From Thalassospira xianhensis MCCC 1A02616 (lineage in GTDB: Bacteria; Pseudomonadota; Alphaproteobacteria; Rhodospirillales; Thalassospiraceae): 56,117 nucleotides of DNA. Both the position numbers and the translations under genes were made by a program. This document shows positions 1 through 10,569 of the stretch, one piece after another (the stretch's first letter is position 1; the number at the start of each line of letters is the position of its first letter). A model generated the notes under the pieces. That model made no database searches, was not told the origin of the DNA, and worked only from the letters and a program-made list of their open reading frames with translations. The DNA lies in the NCBI RefSeq assembly GCF_003326475.1, contig NZ_JPWA01000032.1, positions 1-56,117 on the forward strand, in the 5' to 3' direction.

Positions 1-1
1 G

Positions 2-601
2 GCCGGGGCGGCAGTGAACAATGCAACCGGTTCGACGGCACAGCCAAATACCGCAGGCACGGGGCAACGTGTTGATAATCGTGGCACCCAGTTGTTTGGC
101 GTGATTGAAAACGAAGGCTCGCCGCCCTCTGTTCCGTCAGGTCCGGCAAATACATCTTCGGCGGCACCTGCCCGAACGGCAAGTGCGGCAGCCGGTGGCG
201 CAGCACTTCCGGCCGGTACACCGGAAGAGCAGTATCGTTATGCTTTTGATCTTTTGCGCCGCCAGGATTTCGCCGCGGCTGAAACCGCACTTGCCGCGTT
301 TGTCAAAAGCCATCCGGACAATGCATTGGCCGGTAATGCTCAATACTGGCTTGGCGAGACATTCTATGTTCGCGAACAGTATGATCAGGCGGCTGTTGCC
401 TTTACCGAGGGCTTCCAGACATATCCCGATAGCAGCAAGGCAGCGGACAACCTGCTGAAACTTGGCATGTCGTTGGGCAATCTTGGCAAGAACGAGGATG
501 CCTGCACGACTTTTGGCCATCTGATTGCGAATTTCCCGAACGCGTCGGCAGTGGTGCTTGACCGCGCCCGCCAGGAACGCAAAACACGCGGCTGTTCGTA
601 A
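2..601 (+). CDS. cpoB: Cell division coordinator CpoB / YbgF (Tol-Pal system), 5' end missing
   Basis: Reading frame open from the first bases of the window, so the N-terminus (signal peptide and trimerisation coiled coil) lies outside. The visible part has a low-complexity Ala/Pro/Thr linker, then a TPR region starting near TPEEQYRYAFDLL with three tandem helix pairs (FAAAETALAAFVKSHP, YDQAAVAFTEGFQTYP and a third ending near LIANFP) and the C-terminal Arg/Lys tail ending CS. This is the usual C-terminal half of periplasmic CpoB, which couples Tol-Pal constriction to peptidoglycan synthesis. tilS follows at once, as in many alphaproteobacteria. Family call firm; length cannot be judged. Confidence 0.9.
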   Translation, partial: AGAAVNNATGSTAQPNTAGTGQRVDNRGTQLFGVIENEGSPPSVPSGPANTSSAAPARTASAAAGGAALPAGTPEEQYRYAFDLLRRQDFAAAETALAAFVKSHPDNALAGNAQYWLGETFYVREQYDQAAVAFTEGFQTYPDSSKAADNLLKLGMSLGNLGKNEDACTTFGHLIANFPNASAVVLDRARQERKTRGCS

Positions 602-611
602 AAGCAGACTG

Positions 612-2087
612 ATGACAGATCGATCAAACGATATGATCAAATCTGATCCGGCGTCCGATGGAACCCCATTGGACGCCGTTGTCTTTTCGCGACTTATGAA
701 CGCGTTTGCGCCGTTTGAAGACAGCCCCAAAATTGCCGTGGCTGTTTCCGGCGGTGCGGACAGCATGGCGCTGGCGTTGCTGGCGCATGAATGGTGCCAG
801 TCAAACGGTGGCGAATTGATCGCCATTACGGTTGATCATGGTTTGCGTGCGGATGCGGCACAGGAGGCGATCTGGGTCGGGGAGCAGCTTCAAAAACACG
901 GGATTGGTCATCGTATCCTGCGCTGGAACGGTGAAAAACCACAAAGCGGCATTCAGGAAGCGGCGCGCAAGGCCCGATATGAATTGCTTGATCGCGAATT
1001 GGGTGCGTTGGGTATCCTGCATCTGTTGGTCGCCCATCACCGGGATGATCAGCGTGAAACGCTTGTGATGCGGCAGAACCGTGAAAGCGGTGTCATTGGA
1101 CGGGCAGGGATGAGCGCCCGTCGTTTTCTGCGCAATGCGCGCTTGTTGCGACCGTTATTGCCTGTTGCCAAGGCCAACCTGATCGCAACGGTGCGAGCAT
1201 ACCGGCAGGATTGGGTCGAAGACCCGTCAAACCGCAATACCGGCTTCGAAAGGGTTCGCATCCGGCATGGTTCGTTTTTGGCGGGTGATGCAGGGGGGGC
1301 AGATCAGGATCGCGGCACGGAAGAACGTCAGGCGGCTGAACATCTTATCGGTGATCTTCTGGCAGAGACGGTTCAGGTCGCGAATTGCGGTATTGCCCAG
1401 GTTGCATTTTTGAAATGGCGGGATGCCGGAACCGGTGACACCACGGCCTGCTATGGCCTTGGACATATTGTCCGGGTGATTGGCGGTGAAAATTACATGC
1501 CTGCTTTCGATGCGTTGGCGGCCGCCTTGTTACAATTGAGGGGGCAGGAAGACGCGCGCGTCAGTCTGGGCGGATGTGTGTTGCACCGCCGCGGCGATAT
1601 TTTACTGGTTTATCGCGAAGTCGGGCGGATGGATATCGCGCCGGTTCGCATCAATCCGGCATTGGTGACGGGGCCAGCCGGTCAGCGCTGGGACAATCGT
1701 TTCGAGCTGTTTTTTGACGGCATCAGGCAGGTTGCAACCGCTGATTATGCTGATTTTGGCCGGTTTGTGATTGCGCCGCTGTCTGCTTGTGATGCGTTTC
1801 ACACACGGGCATTTCGGGCCGCCATTGGCAAAATCTCGCCGTTTGTTGATCGTTTGCCGCGCGCCGCCCTTGCATCCATACCCGCCCTTTATGATAAAGA
1901 AGTCCTGCATTCCGTTGGCGGGCTTGAGGTTTCGGGCATTTCCGACGTATTATCCGCCGCCGGTTGCCGGACGGCCCCGATAGGGACAGAAAACGCAATC
2001 GGAATGCGATGGCGGTTTGCACCCCCGACACCTTTGTGGGAAAGTGGGTTTAAATCGTCGCCGAAACCCGACGTCCTACTTGCGTAA
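612..2087 (+). CDS. tilS: tRNA(Ile)-lysidine synthase TilS
   Basis: About 491 aa. The N-terminal PP-loop ATPase motif SGGADS lies at residues 46-51, followed by DHGLR and the family stretch VAHHRDDQRET, so the enzyme should activate C34 of the CAU-anticodon tRNA-Ile with ATP and attach lysine, making lysidine. The frame is open further upstream, into cpoB, but ATG 612 lies just after the cpoB stop (599-601) and fits an 11-bp gene gap; ATG 633 is a weaker alternative. The C-terminal half is poorly conserved, as usual for TilS. It lies between cpoB and ftsH, a common alphaproteobacterial arrangement, and is probably cotranscribed with both. Confidence 0.93.
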   Translation: MTDRSNDMIKSDPASDGTPLDAVVFSRLMNAFAPFEDSPKIAVAVSGGADSMALALLAHEWCQSNGGELIAITVDHGLRADAAQEAIWVGEQLQKHGIGHRILRWNGEKPQSGIQEAARKARYELLDRELGALGILHLLVAHHRDDQRETLVMRQNRESGVIGRAGMSARRFLRNARLLRPLLPVAKANLIATVRAYRQDWVEDPSNRNTGFERVRIRHGSFLAGDAGGADQDRGTEERQAAEHLIGDLLAETVQVANCGIAQVAFLKWRDAGTGDTTACYGLGHIVRVIGGENYMPAFDALAAALLQLRGQEDARVSLGGCVLHRRGDILLVYREVGRMDIAPVRINPALVTGPAGQRWDNRFELFFDGIRQVATADYADFGRFVIAPLSACDAFHTRAFRAAIGKISPFVDRLPRAALASIPALYDKEVLHSVGGLEVSGISDVLSAAGCRTAPIGTENAIGMRWRFAPPTPLWESGFKSSPKPDVLLA

Positions 2088-2173
2088 AGGTACCTTATCA
2101 TTATCTGATGGTCAGGCCGTGCGCAGGGCGATTGCGCGTCATGGCGAACACAAATTGCGATCAGTAGCTTGGA

Positions 2174-4117
<1,944 letters not shown>

Positions 4118-4130
4118 CTGAAAGAGACTG

Positions 4131-5246
4131 ATGGACAAGATCGAAGGATCGGTCCTGCGAAGCCCCGCCGATGTGCGGGGCTTTGCTGATTTTGACGGAC
4201 CGTTATATTACGCACCTACCGGTTTCATCGACCATGCCGATGATCCCAATACGTTACCGCTTGCCGGATCGCGCCGCGGGTTTTCCGCGCTTGAAATCAT
4301 TCGCCGTCGCGACGGCGGCGGGGCCGAAAGCATGATCCTGCCGTTGCTGGCCCTTGAAGGCTGGGTCCAGAATTCCGGGCGGGTTGATGAAATCAATGAC
4401 GTCCTGAACCGTCTGACCACGAAGCGTTCCGATTTTGCCGGGCTTGATATGGCGTCCTGCCATGTAATGGGCATTGTTAATGTCACGCCGGACAGCTTTT
4501 CCGATGGGGGCGATTACAATACCACTGATCAGGCGATTGCACGTGCCCGCGCGCTGGCCGCGCAAGGGGCGTCCATCCTTGATATCGGGGGGGAATCGAC
4601 CCGTCCGGGGGCGGAAACCGTTTCCGAAGTGGACGAGATCGCGCGCGTTGTTCCGGTGATCCGTGCCCTGGTCGAAGACGGTCATTGCGTTTCCATCGAC
4701 ACCCGCCATGCGGGCGTGATGGAGGCCGCGATTGAGGCCGGTGCGGCCATCATCAATGACGTTACCGGGCTTGAGGGGGATGAGCGGTCAATGGAAGTTG
4801 CCGCCGCATCCGGCAAGCCGGTGATCCTGATGCATATGCAGGGCGAACCGGGCACCATGCAGGAAAATCCGCAATATGATTGTGCGGTTCTGGATGTGTA
4901 TGACTATCTGCTGGACCGCATCGAAAGTTGTGAACGGGCGGGGATTGCGCGCGACCGCATCTGTGTCGATCCGGGCATTGGTTTTGGCAAGTCATTGTCG
5001 CACAATCTGGAACTGTTATCGCGTCTGGCGATTTTCCATGGCCTGGGCTGCCCGATCCTGTTGGGGACATCGCGCAAATCCTTTATCGGCAAGATTGATC
5101 CGGCAGCAACCCCAAAAGAACGTCTTGGCGGGTCGATTGCATCGGCGATCAATGGCTGGCGGCACGGGGTTCAGATGATCCGGGTGCATGATGTCCACGA
5201 GACGGTTCAGTCGATTTCCGTCACGACGGCCACGTCCCTGGTATAG
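4131..5246 (+). CDS. folP: Dihydropteroate synthase FolP with N-terminal extension
   Basis: 371 aa, about 90 longer than E. coli FolP. The catalytic TIM barrel starts near residue 105 with MGIVNVTPDSFSDGG (pterin loop 1) and DIGGESTRPGA (loop 2), followed by IDTRHAGVMEAA, INDVTGL, LMHMQG, DPGIGFGK and TSRKSFIG. It condenses p-aminobenzoate with dihydropterin pyrophosphate in folate synthesis and is the sulfonamide target. The first 100 residues are a distinct extra domain (includes RRGFSALEII), common in alphaproteobacterial FolP; I do not know its role. It sits 13 bp after ftsH. A hairpin and a terminator follow. Confidence 0.95.
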   Translation: MDKIEGSVLRSPADVRGFADFDGPLYYAPTGFIDHADDPNTLPLAGSRRGFSALEIIRRRDGGGAESMILPLLALEGWVQNSGRVDEINDVLNRLTTKRSDFAGLDMASCHVMGIVNVTPDSFSDGGDYNTTDQAIARARALAAQGASILDIGGESTRPGAETVSEVDEIARVVPVIRALVEDGHCVSIDTRHAGVMEAAIEAGAAIINDVTGLEGDERSMEVAAASGKPVILMHMQGEPGTMQENPQYDCAVLDVYDYLLDRIESCERAGIARDRICVDPGIGFGKSLSHNLELLSRLAIFHGLGCPILLGTSRKSFIGKIDPAATPKERLGGSIASAINGWRHGVQMIRVHDVHETVQSISVTTATSLV

Positions 5247-5255
5247 GCTTCTTCG

Positions 5256-5287
5256 ACCGTCAATCTATGGATGTATAGATTGACGGT
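5256..5287. repeat. Perfect 13-bp inverted repeat downstream of folP
   Basis: The arm ACCGTCAATCTAT (5256-5268) is mirrored exactly at 5275-5287 around the 6-base centre GGATGT. No T-tract follows, so it is not a standard terminator. It could be a protein-binding dyad or a stabilising hairpin at the 3' end of the folP message. Confidence 0.7.
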
Positions 5288-5335
5288 TGTTACCGACGAT
5301 TTATAAAAGGCCTGCAGTTTTGTGTACTTTCGGGT

Positions 5336-5356
5336 GCCCGGGCTGCGGGCCTTTTT
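5336..5356 (+). terminator. Rho-independent terminator of the cpoB-tilS-ftsH-folP operon
   Basis: Stem GCCCG (5336-5340) and CGGGC (5346-5350) with loop GGCTG, followed by CTTTTT. It lies about 90 bp after the folP stop and before the response regulator. Confidence 0.65.
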
Positions 5357-5571
5357 ACTGGTGTGGGGAATCTGGCAATTTCTGACAGATAGTGCTTGGG
5401 GCTTGCGGATTTTCCCCAATCGCCACATACCATTATAGATAAAATTAAATGCGACCAGGAAGGTCGCGCGAATGGTTGGTTCTGAGCAAACATTGAAAGC
5501 GAAGTTGAATGAATGGATACAGCGCGCACCTGCGCGTTGAGCAGTCCGGAACGGCTGCAGGTCAGGAAACA

Positions 5572-6303
5572 ATGGCGACTTGTGTTTTCGTGGTTGAGGA
5601 CAATACCGATCTTAATCGGGATTTGTGTGAGTACCTCGAGATGTGCGGCTTTGATGTTGTCGGTTGCGAGACCGGTGCAGCGTTTTACCGTGCGCTGACA
5701 ACCAAATCACCGGCGGCGGTCATTCTTGATATCATGCTGCCGGATGCCGATGGCTATGAGTTGGCCAAATATGCGCGCGCCAATCTTGATTGCGGGATCA
5801 TGATGCTGACATCCCTTGCGGGGATGGATCATCATCTTACGGGCTATAAATCCGGTGCGGATGTGTATCTAACCAAGGACAGCCCGCTTTCGGTGATCGA
5901 GGCGGCCCTGCGTCCGCTGCTGCGCCGGGTCGGCCGGAGCGAGAACGAGGCGGAAGCCGAACTTGAGTCGCTGGCCCGTGAAGATCGCTGGACGCTTGAT
6001 ATGCTGAACTGGACGCTCAGCAATTCCGAGGGCAATTCTTCGAGCCTGACGGCGACCGAGCGCACGATTGTGCGGTTGCTGGTAGAAGCCAATGGTGCGT
6101 GGTTGACGCGTCCGGAAATTGTCATGGCACTGGGCAAGGCCGATACGGCTGAAAACTGCCGCAATCTTGATACGGCAATACGGCGTGTCCGCCAGAAGGT
6201 GCTTCGCGAAGTTGGCGAGGAATTGCCGATCCGGACCGCTTATGGCCGCGGATATGCATTTACATCCTCTGCCGCTATTGTGGGTGTGCCCGAAAGCGCC
6301 TGA
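5572..6303 (+). CDS. OmpR-family response regulator
   Basis: 243 aa from ATG 5572, preceded by AGGAAAC; an upstream in-frame ATG (5509) would add 21 residues without a good ribosome binding site. The receiver domain (1-115) has the acidic pair E9/D10, phosphoacceptor D53 (ILDIMLPD), T80 and K102. The proline that normally follows that lysine is Asp103 here (YLTKDSP). The C-terminal winged helix (about 155-235; LTATERTIVRLL, IRRVRQKV, IRTAYGRGYAF) is of the Trans_reg_C type, so it should bind DNA. It ends 4 bp from the convergent gene for sensor kinase 2 and is the natural partner of the two kinases at 6308-10335. Its targets are unknown. Confidence 0.88.
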   Translation: MATCVFVVEDNTDLNRDLCEYLEMCGFDVVGCETGAAFYRALTTKSPAAVILDIMLPDADGYELAKYARANLDCGIMMLTSLAGMDHHLTGYKSGADVYLTKDSPLSVIEAALRPLLRRVGRSENEAEAELESLAREDRWTLDMLNWTLSNSEGNSSSLTATERTIVRLLVEANGAWLTRPEIVMALGKADTAENCRNLDTAIRRVRQKVLREVGEELPIRTAYGRGYAFTSSAAIVGVPESA

Positions 6304-6307
6304 GACC

Positions 6308-8284
6308 CTAATCGTTGAATGATCCGGTGATCTCGTCACAGGGCAGTAACAGACAGAGTTCGACACCGTCTGTTCCCTTGTCGCGCATTTTAATCGATCC
6401 GCCATGCGCATCGACAATGCGTTGCGAAATATGCAGGCCGAGTGCGCTTTGCAGGGATGCTGCCTCAACCTCGCGGCGGAACAGGGCATCGCTGATGCGG
6501 CGGATTTCGTCGCTGTTCAAATCCTGCCCGTGATAGGGGATATCGATTTCCACAAGCCAGTCACTGTTGGGGTGTGCTGTCACATGAATGGGTGTGCCTT
6601 GGGCATATCGGCGTGCGGTTTCGATCAGGTTGGTGATGGCAAGGCCGACAAGCGTGATATCGACATAGGTTTCCAGATGTTCGGTTCCGATGCATTCAAG
6701 CGTGATTTCGGCATCGGCGCGTGATGTGTTCGATACGAAGTCGGCCAGCAGGCGATTGACCGGTACCAGTTCGCGGGCCAGGGCAAAGTCACCGTCATCG
6801 ATGCCATCCTTGTTGAGGAAAATATCCACCAGACGGGATAGTTTTCGCGCCTGATCCTGAATGCGCTGCAGGCGGTCAGTCACATCGCTTCGTGCTTCGC
6901 GCAGGCGCAGCGAAAGCATTTCGGACGATCTTTGAATGACGGCAAGCGGTGTGCGGAATTCATGGGAAAGCATGGAAATCAGTTTGCGCTGTTCACCGAC
7001 AAGCGAGGTTGTTGCTGCGGCGATTTTGACCATGTCCATGCGTTCCTTTTCGATTCGGGACAGGCGAAAGCCCATGATCACGCTCATGGCGCACATATGG
7101 AAAAGCAATGTGAACTGATGCAGTCCGAGCCGCAGCGGCGTGGCTTCGATCAGGCCTGCATGGGTCAGTTGCAGCAAGACGGCAGCCCCGGTCGGAAGGG
7201 CAAGCACAACGAAATAAAGCCATAACAGCCATTCGGTCGGCGCGCGTATGATCCGGTAGGCAAGAACAATGCAAAATGTGGTCAGCAGTGCGGCATGCAG
7301 CGGCACAATGTAGGAACCATAAAGCGCATAAAAATTATTGGTTGCGGTCAGTATGCAGGCAATTGAAAGCACGCAATAAATTTTGATGAGCCTTGCCACG
7401 ACATTGTTCTGGCTGTTCAGATCGAGAATATAGAACCACAGGAAAATGGCGGCCGCAGCGGCCAGGGTATTGGTTCCACCAACGATCAGATCATTGGCAT
7501 AGGGCCATTCGGGTTGAATGATCGACAGTGCAAGGCCGCTTGCCGATGATGCGAGGATCCCGATCGACAGGCCACAGAAACCATATGCCGCGATGGCCCG
7601 GTCACGTGCCAGTGTTCCCAGAATGATGTAAACCACCCCCAGCATCAGAATAACGCCGAAATAGATGCTCAGTCCGGCATCGCGCAAGGTCAGGCTGGAA
7701 ACCAGTTGATCAGTTGGCCACAGCTTGGCCATAAGGAACTGGGTGCTGTTTGATTTGGTTCGGATGGCAAGCACATAATCACCTGCTTCCAATGGGGGAA
7801 AGCGGTCGACCTGTTCACTGCCTTTCATCGGCCGCTGGCTTGCCGGGATATGATCCCCCATCTGGCTTTGCCACACGTGCCGCGATGTGCCTTGTCGGAC
7901 CAGATAAACATCAATGAAGTTCATATAGCTTGGGCGAATTTCAAGATGCAGCGGTTCGTTCAATCCTTCGGGGACCGAAAGCGCCAACCAATACCAGACG
8001 GTGTCACCGGTATAACCGAAACTTGGAATGCCGGGGCTGGGGACAAAGTTTTCGGCGGGCATCTGCAGGATGTCTTCAAGTGTCAGATCATTTGTCCTGT
8101 CTTCAAGTGACAGAACATGATTATGCAGATTAACCGGGCTGGAAATGCCGGGCAGAAGTGTCAGTTTGCCAAAATCCGAAGCCCTGGCCGATGACATGAT
8201 CGCTATGCCGAACAGTAATGTCATGACCGCCAGCACGACGTGTTGCCAAACAGAATATCCAGACAGGGTTTTGCGGTGGTTCAT
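6308..8284 (-). CDS. 7TM-DISM type sensor kinase with degenerate ATP-binding domain (kinase 2)
   Basis: 658 aa. Signal peptide (1-36), a periplasmic 7TMR-DISMED2-like domain (about 40-180), seven membrane helices (about 190-410), then a HisKA helix with H-box SHEFRTPLAV (His441) and a C-terminal HATPase-like domain. The latter is damaged: the Mg-binding Asn of the N-box is Thr556 (NLIETARRY), the G1 DxGxG is replaced by IDIPYHGQD, and G2 keeps only SALGLH. It can probably be phosphorylated but may not bind ATP itself. It overlaps kinase 1 by 4 bp (ATGA) and is its paralogue throughout, suggesting gene duplication and work as a heterodimer or phosphatase/decoy. Family call firm, function inferred. 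Confidence 0.87.
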   Translation of the reverse strand: MNHRKTLSGYSVWQHVVLAVMTLLFGIAIMSSARASDFGKLTLLPGISSPVNLHNHVLSLEDRTNDLTLEDILQMPAENFVPSPGIPSFGYTGDTVWYWLALSVPEGLNEPLHLEIRPSYMNFIDVYLVRQGTSRHVWQSQMGDHIPASQRPMKGSEQVDRFPPLEAGDYVLAIRTKSNSTQFLMAKLWPTDQLVSSLTLRDAGLSIYFGVILMLGVVYIILGTLARDRAIAAYGFCGLSIGILASSASGLALSIIQPEWPYANDLIVGGTNTLAAAAAIFLWFYILDLNSQNNVVARLIKIYCVLSIACILTATNNFYALYGSYIVPLHAALLTTFCIVLAYRIIRAPTEWLLWLYFVVLALPTGAAVLLQLTHAGLIEATPLRLGLHQFTLLFHMCAMSVIMGFRLSRIEKERMDMVKIAAATTSLVGEQRKLISMLSHEFRTPLAVIQRSSEMLSLRLREARSDVTDRLQRIQDQARKLSRLVDIFLNKDGIDDGDFALARELVPVNRLLADFVSNTSRADAEITLECIGTEHLETYVDITLVGLAITNLIETARRYAQGTPIHVTAHPNSDWLVEIDIPYHGQDLNSDEIRRISDALFRREVEAASLQSALGLHISQRIVDAHGGSIKMRDKGTDGVELCLLLPCDEITGSFND

Positions 8285-10335
8285 GACGGATTTCCCTCGC
8301 GGGAAACCGGCATGGCCGGCGGATCAAGATTATCGGTTCCTGCGGCTTCGATATTGTTGTTGGTCAGTTCGCGGTCATAAGGCAAACGGATCAGAATGGT
8401 CGTGCCGCCGGTTTCGCCGACGCTGATCGTCATCCGGCCACGATGGGCATTGATGATCCGGTTGGTGATGTGCAGGCCCAACCCGACGCCATGGGTGCTG
8501 CCTGATGCATTGCCGCGATAGAATGCTTCCGAGGCCAGTGCCAGATCATCCTGGGATATTCCCGGCCCGTTGTCGGTCACGCGGATATAGACATTGCCAT
8601 CGCTTCGATGGGTGAAACCGATACGGACACTGGCATTCGGGGCATATTTCCGGGCGTTTTCAATCAGATTGCTAAGTGCCCGTTCGATCAGGGTGCGGTC
8701 GATCTGGATGACGGTGAAATCGGTTTCGCCCAGATCGACATCATGATCCGGGTTTTCGCGTTGGCGCCGTTTGACCAGATCCTTCAGGAACGGGGCCAGA
8801 ATGGTTGGTTTGGGCGAAATACTGAAATTGGTGCTGTCCAGAGTTTCCTTAGTCAGGAACACATTAACCAGTTCCGACAGTTGCGAGGCATTGCTGCGAA
8901 TGGTCGCGATACGGTTCGTGACAGCTTCGGGGGCGTTCTGAACATGCAGCGCAACCATTTCCGCCGCGCGCTGGATAATCGCAAGCGGTGTCCGGAATTC
9001 GTGGGACAGCATTGTAATGAATTCACGTTGCTCGTCAGCGAGCTGGTTGGCGCGCGTATTGCTGCGATAGGCCGAAACGCGCTGATTGGCGAGGTCATGC
9101 GTTCGTCCGGCCATCGCGATCCCCAGCAACAGCAAGTGTGCAAGAGACGCCACCTGATAACAGTTGCTGGTAAAGACGTTGGCCTGGACAATGCCCATCA
9201 GCATCAAAAGATGCACGATTGCCGCAACCGCAGGCAAACCAAGAGCCACAAAATACACGCGCAGCATTCGGGCATCTGATCTGGTCCAGCCGAAATAGAA
9301 CAGATATCCAAGGAGGATCAGCAGGACACCGATATGCGGCAGGAACATGCCGCGGGCAAAATAGATATAGATGTCACTGACCGATGTAAGGGCACATAGA
9401 CCGGCAAACGCGGCATAAATCGCCAGGGCCCGGAACACATTGCGTTTGAACCGGTCCAGTCCAATGATGTAGGCCCACATCATAACACTGGTCGCAATCG
9501 AAAATGCCGTACCCGATCCGGTGATCGCGTCACTTGCCCGTTGCCATGTTCCCGCCAGAAGAAGATGGGCATATCCTGAAATGCCCGCCGTCGCGGTGAA
9601 CAGGGCAAGAATGTAAAGACCGTACCAGATAATTGCCCGGTCGCGGATCAGCAAACCGAGCGTGAAATAGACCATAAAGCCAATCAAAAGAATGCCGAGA
9701 TAAAGGCCGTACAGGAACGTATCCTGCACGTTTTCGGCAATCAGAACCGTATCGGATTTGATATGTGCATTCAAAAGCTGGGCGCTGTTGCTGGAAACGC
9801 CAATCACCAGCCAGTAACTGCCCGCAGACAGGTTTGGCCATGTGCTCAGATGCTGTCGCCCGCGAGCTTCTGATGCATTCGGGGTGATATGGTCCCCGAC
9901 GATGTTGTTCCAGACCGGCAATCGGGTCTGGCGATCAAGAATGGTCAGCGTGATCCGGTTCAGATAGGGCGGTGAAATTTCCAGATAGCGTTTGAATTGT
10001 AGGGGTTCCGCACCGGCCTGCGTGACATGGATCTGCATGCGGTACCAGACGGTATCAAGCGTATAACCCGCCCCTGCAGACCCGATAACCGGGGTGAAAT
10101 CGTCTGTCGGAAGGCCTGCGACCTCGGATGCTGTACGGGCGGCCGGCCGGTTTGCTTTCAGCCTGTCAATCAACGGGGTAAGGTCGATATTATCCTCGTC
10201 TTCGGAATAGGACCCGATGACCAGTTCATGATTGCCAGGATGGGCAAGGGCAGGGCGGATCATGGAAATCATCAAGACGATGACCTGTAATATGATCACA
10301 GCCATACAGCCGTTGCGGTAACCGATTTTCCGCAA
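8281..10335 (-). CDS. 7TM-DISM type sensor histidine kinase, intact (kinase 1)
   Basis: 684 aa. Signal sequence (1-31, ending ALAHP), periplasmic 7TMR-DISMED2-like sensory domain (about 35-195), seven membrane helices (about 205-420), HisKA with SHEFRTPLAI (His445) and a complete HATPase_c: N-box NLIENARKYA, G1 TDNGPGIS, G2 HGVGLGLH. Such periplasmic domains are thought to bind carbohydrate-like or other small ligands. It is the first gene of a two-gene unit whose second gene is the degenerate kinase 2; the response regulator at 5572-6303 faces them. Upstream it diverges from glmM. Confidence 0.92.
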   Translation of the reverse strand: MRKIGYRNGCMAVIILQVIVLMISMIRPALAHPGNHELVIGSYSEDEDNIDLTPLIDRLKANRPAARTASEVAGLPTDDFTPVIGSAGAGYTLDTVWYRMQIHVTQAGAEPLQFKRYLEISPPYLNRITLTILDRQTRLPVWNNIVGDHITPNASEARGRQHLSTWPNLSAGSYWLVIGVSSNSAQLLNAHIKSDTVLIAENVQDTFLYGLYLGILLIGFMVYFTLGLLIRDRAIIWYGLYILALFTATAGISGYAHLLLAGTWQRASDAITGSGTAFSIATSVMMWAYIIGLDRFKRNVFRALAIYAAFAGLCALTSVSDIYIYFARGMFLPHIGVLLILLGYLFYFGWTRSDARMLRVYFVALGLPAVAAIVHLLMLMGIVQANVFTSNCYQVASLAHLLLLGIAMAGRTHDLANQRVSAYRSNTRANQLADEQREFITMLSHEFRTPLAIIQRAAEMVALHVQNAPEAVTNRIATIRSNASQLSELVNVFLTKETLDSTNFSISPKPTILAPFLKDLVKRRQRENPDHDVDLGETDFTVIQIDRTLIERALSNLIENARKYAPNASVRIGFTHRSDGNVYIRVTDNGPGISQDDLALASEAFYRGNASGSTHGVGLGLHITNRIINAHRGRMTISVGETGGTTILIRLPYDRELTNNNIEAAGTDNLDPPAMPVSREGNPS

Positions 10336-10460
10336 AATGCCCCCGATTTCGGAATATTCAAACGCTTCGTATCCTAGATACCGGGTTTTAAAAGCAAGGT
10401 CATGGCTTTTATAAGCGAAGTATGAAGGATGCGATTAACGGATCGGTTGCTTATGTTTCC

Positions 10461-10466
10461 TATAAT
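10461..10466 (+). promoter_or_regulatory. Possible -10 box upstream of glmM
   Basis: Perfect TATAAT about 104 bp before the glmM start, but no convincing -35 hexamer at 16-18 bp. Weak candidate for the glmM-thiD promoter. Confidence 0.3.
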
Positions 10467-10569
10467 GGGTCACTTGCCGGTAGCATTGCGCGGACACTTT
10501 GATATAACCGGCAGTCAGGAAAAATAACCCGCGCATCAATGTGTCGGGATGGAAGCAGAGAAGACGAGC

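Larger units (their letters stand above)
5247..5571. other. Intergenic region folP to response regulator
   Basis: 325 bp. Holds the 13-bp inverted repeat at 5256-5287 and the terminator at 5336-5356. The remaining 200 bp must hold the promoter of the response regulator, but I see no clear sigma-70 site. ATG 5509 is in frame with the regulator but lacks a ribosome binding site. Confidence 0.5.
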
